Shown: in pieces, positions 56,561-64,000 of the stretch
Numbering within the stretch: the stretch's first letter is position 1
Layout of the letters: each line of letters begins with the position of its first letter
Position numbers and translations under genes: made by a program
Notes under the pieces: generated by a model
The model's input: only the letters and a program-made list of their open reading frames with translations
The model's database searches: none
What the model was told of the DNA's origin: nothing
Assembly (NCBI GenBank): GCA_029964075.1
Contig: CM057147.1
Coordinates: forward strand, 24,573,513 to 24,637,512
DNA from: Patiria pectinifera
Taxonomy: Eukaryota > Echinodermata > Asteroidea > Valvatida > Asterinidae
Reading direction: 5' to 3'
DNA: 64,000 nucleotides

Positions 56561-57109
56561 CAGTGGCTACCTGAGCTGACCTAAGATTCATCAGCAATAA
56601 TCAGAATCTTTTGATCTGGGAACCAGACTAAGATAAGCCATGACATATAGATACGTTATGAAGAAGATTCCCATTGTAAGGATGACTACCAGTTACAGAT
56701 ACGTCAGGTTCGTGGCTAAAAGGGTAAGTATGATTGGTTACCACTTACTGTTCAGTTTCTCCAGTCCTGGTGTTGCACTTTCCATATAACAAGTCTTTAG
56801 CTGTGAAAAATAATTATATGTGCACGAAATTGGATTTGTTTCCCACTAGTGCACACTCACACCCTTACACAGGCAAAGAAGTGCGGTATTTTCTTTGTTC
56901 TCGTGTACTAAAATTTTGCAATGTCGCACACTAATTTCAAAATTCTCTTATTTTAACCAGAATTAATTTCCTTGGCTGAAATTCCGACTTAATATCCCTT
57001 TTTCTAAAACTCTTCCATTTGCGACTGAAAACCCACCTTGGAAATTCCTAGTTTTTGAGTAAAATCCAAATAATCTGTTTCATGAAATACCACTTTAGTA
57101 CCCCACAGG

Positions 57110-58400
57110 GTATGAAAAGGTCTAATCAGGAATGAATTAGACAAAATTAGAACTGACGCTTTGATGAGATTAAATGGTAAAGCTTATTGGTTATTTTTAT
57201 TTTGCCCCCATTTGTTGGTAAAGAACAACCGTACGTTATACTCCAACCGCTATCTAGCGTTTGTTTGGGAAAATTGACAGAATAATGGATCCATAAAGTG
57301 ATTGCCTGATGTGAGGATCATAATTATGAAAGTTCATGGTACGGGACTCGGATTGATCGTTTATTCCCGTGAGAGATATTCTGACTGATTGATGTAGGTC
57401 ATTAAGTTGTGGATTTTGGCTGTGAATGTGCACTCAATGAACAATGTATGTTAATGATGCTTATTATTTGACCTTAATAATGATGTAGGTGGCCCATTTC
57501 CGGGTAGTATAACAGGGGTGTGCGTGGCCCGATAGGGATGTAAGTGGCGCCACCAACGTCAAAATAGTCCGCCCCCATGTAAAATGGCGCCAATGTTAAC
57601 AAACAAAAGAAAGGTCTATATACACTAGCGGCTACCTGAGCTGATCTAAGATTCATCAGGAAATACTAAGAATCTTTTGTCTGGGAATCAAACTAAGGTA
57701 AGCCATGACATATAAATACGTTTATGAGGCATACTCCCGTTGTGACTATGCATGCCTACCAGTTACAGATGCGTCAGGCTAGTGGCTAAAAGGGTAAGTA
57801 TGATTGGTTACCATTCACTGTTTATGTGATTATTCATGTGAGTCTTCCCCTTCGTAACAAAGAAGTCAAACACTAAGTTCAAACCCTCACTGATTTTGTT
57901 TTTATACAAATATTATTTTTGATTACAAATTAATATCACACGGAATAAAAGTAGATACAGAAGCAAAGCTATTCTAAAACAATTGTTCGCAAGAGAACCA
58001 GCGAAACTTCACGGTACGAGTTGGACTGATCTGATTCAACTGAATCGGTAACTAATAAAACCATATGTGCAAGTTCACTGTCAGTTATTGTTAATAATAA
58101 TTTTAAAAAGCTGTGCGACAATTCCAGGTCTTGTCGGATAGCAACAGTTAAGTTTTTATTGGATTTTATAATGGGCCCCTTTCGTCGGTAAATAACAAAC
58201 CATGTCATTGTAATCACTACCAAGCTTTTGTCAGGTGAAAATGACAGAATATGGATATGGAGTAATTGCCTGCGCCCTCTGTGAGCACAATATATAAGTT
58301 CACAAAATTGGACTCGGATTCATCGTTCAGCCTGGAGAAGTAATTCTGATTGATTGGTGTTGATATTAAAGATGTTACGACCGTGCTCTCCGACGAATTA
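57110..58400. repeat. decayed partial duplication units without a receptor
   Basis: 57120-57440 repeats the receptor upstream flank seen at 55066-55330 and 62010-62290 (AACTGACGCTTTGATGAGAT, GTGATTGCCTGATGTGAGGA). 57577-57830 repeats the segment after R1 (GGCTACCTGAGCTGATCTAA). 58130-58370 is a further weaker copy of the upstream flank. No receptor coding sequence remains in any of them. Confidence 0.7.
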
Positions 58401-58702
58401 GAGTTTGTTCTCCTAACGGATTTTTCACTTGTATAGTTTATTTTAACGAGGGGGGGGGATACTACTTTTTTGGGGGGGGGGGGGTGTTGATGCTTTTGCG
58501 CCATAACAGATCCACTTTGCTAGTAGACTGGTTTCTGGTCCCTTCATACTGGTAATTGATTCTAATAGGAGCGGGAACCAGGCAGTCTACCCTGCGAGAA
58601 CTGAACTATTGATGGGCCGTTAATACATTTATTTTACGTGGGCTGATTTTTTTGTTCGATATCTCATTCCAGTCCCGTTTGCTATTGACTATAGAGGGCG
58701 TC

Positions 58703-58855
58703 CGGTGTGCGCCGTTAGCAGACACTCTTTGGTACCGGACACTTTTCGGCATGACACCGGGACCTGGTGCTGGTCGTGCAGGCGCCGCAAGGCGTGCCTG
58801 CGCAGACCCTGGATGCGATTTTCCGCGGCGCCGTGTTTGGTCTGTGGAGTAAAAA
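58703..58855 (+). pseudogene. cysteine-rich exon-like remnant
   Basis: A CG-rich island in AT-rich DNA encodes, without a good start, DTGTWCWSCRRRKACLRRPW and then SAAPCLVCG: two CxxC pairs of the zinc-binding type. Frames stay open on both strands. I do not recognise the family; it could be a piece of a transposon-encoded zinc finger or of a duplicated exon. Confidence 0.25.
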
Positions 58856-58914
58856 GCACGCTATGCTCGTCACACAAATACGTAACGTTATGTGTTTTTT
58901 CTTTTGATGAAAAT

Positions 58915-59065
58915 ACGTGACTCGAGTCACGAGTCACCAAGCTGGAGTCCGAGTCATCATGGTCGAGTCCAAGTTCGAGTCATTTTCCAATGTGACTCGA
59001 GTCGAGTCCGAGTTACGAAAAATGTGACTCGAGTCCGACTCGAGTCCGAGTCCTGGACTCGAGTC
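58915..59065 (+). repeat. GAGTC/CGAGTCC short-period repeat
   Basis: Many copies of GACTCGAGTC, GAGTCCGAGTC and close variants in both orientations over about 150 bases. No coding content. Confidence 0.85.
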
Positions 59066-59621
59066 CCACAACACTGACGTTTTCTATGACAATTTGAAAT
59101 TCATGTAACATTATGCTCCCTAGAATTACTTAAACTGACATCACTTTGTTCTGTTTCTTGGGCTGGTTTCACATCAACAGGAGCTGTTCATCCTATGCTA
59201 CGAGATGATCTACCAACATTTTGAACGGTTCCAGCACTATTACGAAATTTTATATTTTTTATTTAAACAATAATGTACAATTTAAGTCCATTTCATTTTT
59301 TTCTCTACAGAAATGCATTTCAAGTAAGGCCGAGACTCTATCCTCGTACAGAATGCAGAGGAGGCTTTTTTAAAGTTCAAAGTCTAAATACATATACATG
59401 TACCTATTTGTGCTTTATAATTTTTTTAATGTTGTAAATGTCATGCAATTCAGTTCTAACTGCTAAATATCGTGTTTTTTTTAATAAACCATAAACCATA
59501 TTACATCATCCTTTAAGAAACGTGAAACATCTTCATCAAATCTGGGAACAGTCTTCTCCGAAACTGCCTTCTTTTACTGTTTAAAAAACAGCAAATCATT
59601 TGTTCCTTTCTCCAGCCCTGG

Positions 59622-59830
59622 TAGTATTGCGCATGCATACGTGAGGAATGTGAACGTTCAACCAATGAAACGTTAAAAGGCACCGGATTTTATGGGAGTC
59701 CAAATTTCATGTGACACTGGAAAAGTGTTTAAGACCAGCTAGCCATATCTTTATCATCCGTTTAAGACCGGCCACTTGACGGGCTCTCGACCAATAGGAA
59801 TGCGTAAACTGTCTTTTAGGTATTTAGGAA
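59622..59830. repeat. interspersed repeat R2, copy 3
   Basis: Same orientation and word order as 17907-18110 (TATTGCGCATGC, CATGTGACACTGGAAAAGTG, GACGGGCTCTCGACCAATAG). It joins directly to an R1 fragment and a partial duplication unit at 59833-60345. Confidence 0.75.
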
Positions 59831-59832
59831 TA

Positions 59833-60345
59833 TGTGTTAAGGGCGTTATGGTGACTTTTTGGAAAAATAGGTTGTCAACCGCGGCTTCAATTTTGCGCTT
59901 GCGGCAGCCCATATAAAATGTCACTAACGATACACTAGATACAGTAACTAGCGCCTACCTGCATGATCTAAGATTCATCAGAAATAGTTAGAATCTTTTG
60001 GTATGGGAACCAGACTAAGATAAGCCATGACATATATATACAATGTGAAACATACTCCCATTGTGACTATGCATGCCTACCAGGTACAGATACGTTAGGC
60101 TAGTGCCTAAAAGGGCAAGTATGATTGGTTACCATTCACTGTTGATGTGATTATTCATGTGAGTCTTCCCCTTCGTAACAAATAAGTTAAACACTAAGTT
60201 CAACCCCTCACTGATTTTGTTTTCATACAAATATTATTTTTGATTACAAATTAATATCACACGGAGTAAAAGTAGATACCGAAGCAAAGCTATTCTAAAC
60301 AATTGTTCGCAAGGAAACCAGCGAAACTTCACGGTACGAGTTGGA
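59833..60345. repeat. partial duplication unit upstream of receptor B
   Basis: It begins with an R1 fragment (GGGCGTTATGGTGACTTTTT), then matches 57620-58025 closely (TGTGATTATTCATGTGAGTC, CACGGAGTAAAAGTAGATAC). Confidence 0.7.
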
Positions 60346-60584
60346 CTGATCTATGTACAAGGATTCATGTGCCGAAAACTAGATTTGTTTCTAAAAGCAC
60401 GCAAGATGAGGCACGGCCGTATCTGTCACAAGACGACCTTAATTTTGAAAATGACAGATCCGTGGTCAGTGAAGGCTGCAACCAGTCATTGCCAAAAACC
60501 TACTCACCGATGGAACACAAAAAAAGCCATCTGTGGGCACAGTCCGAGAGGGGCAGACCCACGGCTTCAACGCACTGTCACTGA
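60303..60584 (+). other. unrecognised open frame upstream of receptor B
   Basis: A 93-codon frame whose first third lies in duplicated repeat sequence and whose remainder (about 60345-60640) I do not find elsewhere in the window. It has no domain, signal peptide or splice context that I can name. It may simply be unique filler DNA. Confidence 0.15.
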
Positions 60585-60698
60585 ACTAGTCATACACGTG
60601 TTCGGATTGCATTCAATAGGAAAGTCAGTGTTTTAAGATCGAAGCTTGATAATGTTTCATGGCTCCTAGTTGTTGTCAGTCTGGAATCACTTCTCGCT

Positions 60699-61721
60699 TT
60701 AACGATCACAGATCAGTAGCTTCATCCTCTTTAAGTTACTCCTTGCTGCCTGTCGGTGCTCCGGCTGCGCATAGGCGAGGAACAAGGTGCCGCAGAAGGT
60801 GTGAAACATGGCAATAATGGAACCGACGGTCATGAGAGAGTCGAGAACGCCTGAAGTCAGGTCACTGAGAATTACAATGTTCATGACTACACTATCTGGT
60901 AGCCAAGCCACCACAAATGCAGAGAAGTGAACGATGAAGAAAACGGTGGTTTTGTTGGCCGAGTGGTTCGGTCGAGGCTGCGGCGCGTTCGCATCGTTGC
61001 CTTCCTGTTCCGTCTGCTGCACACGATCTTGAAGATGCTTCAGCATCAGCATTTCATCCCGTATCTTGCGCCGCTGTTGCCTAGCAATGCGAACGACGGC
61101 AGCTATCAGAAAGGCTACCGCGATCGTACTGGGGAAGATTGTCAGATCCGCCATGACGACCATTGGGATACGAAAACCTTCGCTCTGCAGGAAAGTGCTG
61201 AGTGACTCTTGGCTGTTGGGGTCAAAATTCAACATGGCGGTAAGGAACACGACAAGTCCGAGGACCAGAGACAGGCACCACGACGCACCGATCAGCACGG
61301 TGCAACGCCTGGGCGTCGCTAGCCGGAGATACTGCAGAGGCCGGGAAATCTTCAGGTACCGGTCAGCCGCTATGACCACCGAATTCAAGAAGTAGCCGAG
61401 AAATCCAACAAAGAAAGAACTTGATGCTATCGCGAGTTTGAGCGCGGAATGTTTGAAATTTGACATCAGGATCACAGCCCACCATAAAGTCAAAATTCCT
61501 ATGACGATCAGGGACACACAAAGACTGGCCATGAAATAGTTAGACACATTATGGAGGATGTGTTCTGTAGCGATTGTTGCTGTCAACCACACGTAGATGA
61601 GACTTGTTGCTACTGCGATGAAAATCATGAAGATGTAGCCGGCCAACAAGGCCGGATGGACTGTGGGCTCATCATCGCTCGCGTATGGCGCAGACACATT
61701 TACGATTACTTCTTCCGCCAT
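60699..61721 (-). CDS. intronless 7TM receptor, class A-like, copy B
   Basis: A 340-residue tandem paralogue of the gene at 53775-54791, with 47 substitutions and a two-residue insertion near residue 18 (about 86% identity). DRY, W in TM4 and AWLP in TM6 are kept; LAxxD and NPxxY are again absent. Ten of the substitutions fall in 25 residues spanning the end of TM6, extracellular loop 3 and the start of TM7. The frame is intact and the flanks are duplicated too, so it is probably a functional recent duplicate. Confidence 0.85.
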   Translation of the reverse strand: MAEEVIVNVSAPYASDDEPTVHPALLAGYIFMIFIAVATSLIYVWLTATIATEHILHNVSNYFMASLCVSLIVIGILTLWWAVILMSNFKHSALKLAIASSSFFVGFLGYFLNSVVIAADRYLKISRPLQYLRLATPRRCTVLIGASWCLSLVLGLVVFLTAMLNFDPNSQESLSTFLQSEGFRIPMVVMADLTIFPSTIAVAFLIAAVVRIARQQRRKIRDEMLMLKHLQDRVQQTEQEGNDANAPQPRPNHSANKTTVFFIVHFSAFVVAWLPDSVVMNIVILSDLTSGVLDSLMTVGSIIAMFHTFCGTLFLAYAQPEHRQAARSNLKRMKLLICDR

Positions 61722-61977
61722 AATAGGTCTTCCGTCAGAAAATTTCAGTCACCAAAACCACCGAAATTTGCAAAAAAAAACCTGTTACTGCTTTCAAAAG
61801 CGCAAAGAAATCTGACCTACTTCAGAAAAAAAGGGGGAAAACGAAGTGCCTCCCGTACCGGCGGCGTGATACTTTGGTACGACTGCTTGACGCAATGACT
61901 AACTTCAGACGTATGCGCTAGGCAGGTGTATCTCGCGAATATGAACTGTGATTGGCCAACACGTACAGCAGCGTGCG

Positions 61978-61985
61978 CTTTTATA
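61978..61985 (-). promoter_or_regulatory. candidate TATA box of receptor B
   Basis: Same TATAAAAG word and surroundings as at 55028-55035, about 260 bases upstream of the receptor B start codon. Confidence 0.35.
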
Positions 61986-62459
61986 AATACATCGTTCTAC
62001 ATCTCAAAAGGCTTAATCAGGAATGACGGAGACAAAATGAGAACTGACGCTTTGATGAGATAAGATGGTAAATATTTTGCCTAGCAGTTGAAGCTTATTG
62101 GATTTTTTAATATGCCCTTTTTGTAGAGCAAACCGCGCCTGACTGTACCCGCTACTTAACTTTTGTTTGGAAAGTTTACGGAATAATGGATCCACGAAGT
62201 GATTACCTGATGTGAGGATCATAATCGATACGGGACTCATTTAGCCGTGAGACGATATTCTGACTGATTGATGTAGGTAATTATTAAGTTGTGGATTTCG
62301 GCTGTGTACGTGGGCGTCGCGAGGGAGGGGAGGGGGCGGGGGAGGGCGGGGGCGCTTACCCCCCCCCCCCCCGAAGCCCAAAAGAGAGAGAGAAAAAGAA
62401 AAAGGACAAAAACCAGAGGTTTTTGCCTTTTTAATTAATAGAATATTATGGCTTTTTCG

Positions 62460-62865
62460 CATTGTTGATTGTCGATTGCTGACTGTTGATATTGATTATT
62501 GATGTCGATTTTTGATGATGATTCTTGAAGCTGATTGTTTATGTTCTTTGTTGATGTTGATTGTTGATGATGATTCTTGATATTCTTGTCAATGTTGTTT
62601 GTTGATGTTGATTGTTAATGTTGGTTATTGATTGGATTTTGATGTTGATGTTGATTGTTGATTAGTTAATAGTGTTGATATTGATTGCTGATGCTGATGT
62701 TTTTTATTGTTGATTGTTGACGCTGATTGTTGATGTTGATTGTGGATTGTTTATAATGGATCGTTGATGGCGATTAATGAGTATGGATGTTGATGCTTGA
62801 TGATGGTTGCTGATATAAATTGTTAATTGATGATGTTGATACTGATGTTTAGGGTTGAGGGTTGA
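62460..62865 (+). repeat. GTTGAT minisatellite, unit 2
   Basis: The counterpart of 55480-55935 in the second duplication unit, more degenerate and without the duplicated 79-base higher-order unit. Confidence 0.88.
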
Positions 62866-63174
62866 AAAAATAGCGCGTGTAGTAATTATACAGAGGATAA
62901 TTGAAAATAAATTTGTGAGGATCAGAAATAATCTTTCTTTTAATAAACACTAATTTTACATAAGTTTGGAAAAACATCAATTATCTTCCAAATTTACATA
63001 ATCAACGGATCTGTTATACTGGGAAATACCTGAGCGCTATCTGAGATTGTCGGCGAAATACATTCGGCAAATTTCGGTCATTTTCGGAAACCGGGAGGCA
63101 TTCCTCCCGTTTTAGTAACGTGCAGTATGTACATGTATATATTTTGTATAGACTTTTCTTGCTTGGCAAACCGC

Positions 63175-63465
63175 TTTGCTGGCAAACTGCACTTTTTGCC
63201 AACCACGGTTTGCAAAACTATGGAAGGTCCAACACTGCAAAAATTAAGAAGAGTTATTACAGATAACCAACAATTATTTGATGGTTGGATATACAACATT
63301 GCCAACAAATCTACAACATAGTTCCTAAAGATGCCTATTTTTCTGTGTATTAAGGGCGTAATGGTGACTTTTTGGGAAAAATATGTTGCCAACCACGGCT
63401 TCAATTTATGCGATTGCGGCAGCCCATATAAAATGGCGCCAATGTTGACAAACAAAAGAAAGGTG
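63175..63465 (+). repeat. interspersed repeat R1, copy 4
   Basis: The R1 copy carried in the second duplication unit; it closely matches 56263-56560. Confidence 0.65.
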
Positions 63466-64000
63466 TATACCAGCGGCTACCTGAGCTGACCTAAGATTCA
63501 TCAGGAATAATCAGAATCTGTTGATCTGGGAACCAGACTAAGATAAGCCATGACATATCTAGATACGTTATGAAGAAGATTTCCATTGTAACGATGACTA
63601 CAAGTTACAGATACGTCAGGCTCGTGGCTAAAAGGGTAAGTATGATTGGTTACCACTCACTGTTCAGTTTCTCCAGTCCTGGTGTTGCACTTTCCATATA
63701 ACAAGTCTTTAGCTGTGAAAAATTATTACATGTGCACGAAATTGGATTTGTTTCCCACTAGTGCACGCTCACACCCTTACACAGGCATAGAAGTGGGGTA
63801 TTTTCTTTGTTCTCGTGTACCAAAATGTTGCAATGTCGCACACTAATTTCAAAATGCTCTTATTTTAACCAGAATTAATTTCCTTGGCTGAAATTCCGAC
63901 TTAATATCCCTTTTTCTAAAACTCTTCCATTTGCGACTGATCAACCCACCTTGGAAATTCCTAGTTTTTGAGTAAAATCCATATATCTGTTTCATGAAAT

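Larger units (their letters stand above)
53745..57090. repeat. segmental duplication, unit 1
   Basis: This block (receptor A, its upstream region, a GTTGAT-rich tract, R1 and beyond) is repeated at about 60675-64000 in the same order and orientation, with an offset of about 6.9 kb. Landmarks shared downstream of the receptor start include TGATTGGCCAACACGTACAG and CTAAAACTCTTCCATTTGCG. Confidence 0.88.
60675..64000. repeat. segmental duplication, unit 2 (runs off the right edge)
   Basis: Second copy of the block at 53745-57090. Alignment by eye continues to the last base of the window, so the duplication extends beyond it. Differences include a shorter GTTGAT tract and a few indels. Confidence 0.88.

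Overview
This is invertebrate metazoan DNA. Genes are split by long AT-rich introns with GT-AG junctions, most of the sequence is non-coding, and it is full of short inverted-repeat DNA transposons (MITEs), tRNA-derived SINEs and tandem repeats. Frequent 'taggccta'-type words, intronless lineage-specific GPCRs and the repeat style suggest a marine deuterostome, most likely an echinoderm. That assignment is inference; no marker gene settles it.

Region by region. (1) About 0.4-2.7 kb, minus strand: three exons of RAD17, the large subunit of the alternative clamp loader for the 9-1-1 checkpoint clamp. The gene runs off the left edge, and a possible first exon lies near 4.7 kb. (2) About 3.5-6.9 kb: a foldback repeat complex, a SINE head and an interspersed repeat. 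(3) 7.0-8.6 kb, plus strand: an orphan terminal-exon-like ORF, then an intronless class A GPCR whose C-terminal tail is a 19-residue (57-bp) tandem repeat. The array continues past the stop codon in shifted frames. (4) 8.9-19.1 kb: intergenic, with several MITEs and repeats. (5) 19.1-52.0 kb, plus strand: a complete nine-exon gene for transmembrane prolyl 4-hydroxylase (P4HTM). All phases agree (481 codons), with an N-terminal anchor, two EF-hand loops and the 2-oxoglutarate dioxygenase His/Asp/His/Lys set. Its introns hold most of the mobile elements, including a nested cluster at 38.5-39.6 kb, a 670-bp long-TIR element at 41.8 kb, a foldback of about 1 kb at 47-48 kb and a triplicated 229-bp repeat at 23.5-24.2 kb. 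(6) 53.7-64 kb, minus strand: a tandem segmental duplication carrying two intronless, 86% identical 7TM receptor genes, with shorter decayed copies of the flanks between them. The second unit runs off the right edge.

The genes do not form a pathway: RAD17 acts in the nuclear DNA-damage checkpoint, P4HTM is an ER-membrane oxygenase, and the three receptors are plasma-membrane 7TM proteins. I found no complete transposase or reverse transcriptase, no rRNA, no convincing functional tRNA and no CRISPR array. The most interesting signals are the GPCR repeat tail broken by frameshifts, the nested MITEs whose insertions are demonstrated by a paralogous empty copy at 9.6-10.1 kb, the MITE filled with AATTCG-type palindromic repeats, and the diverging GPCR pair.
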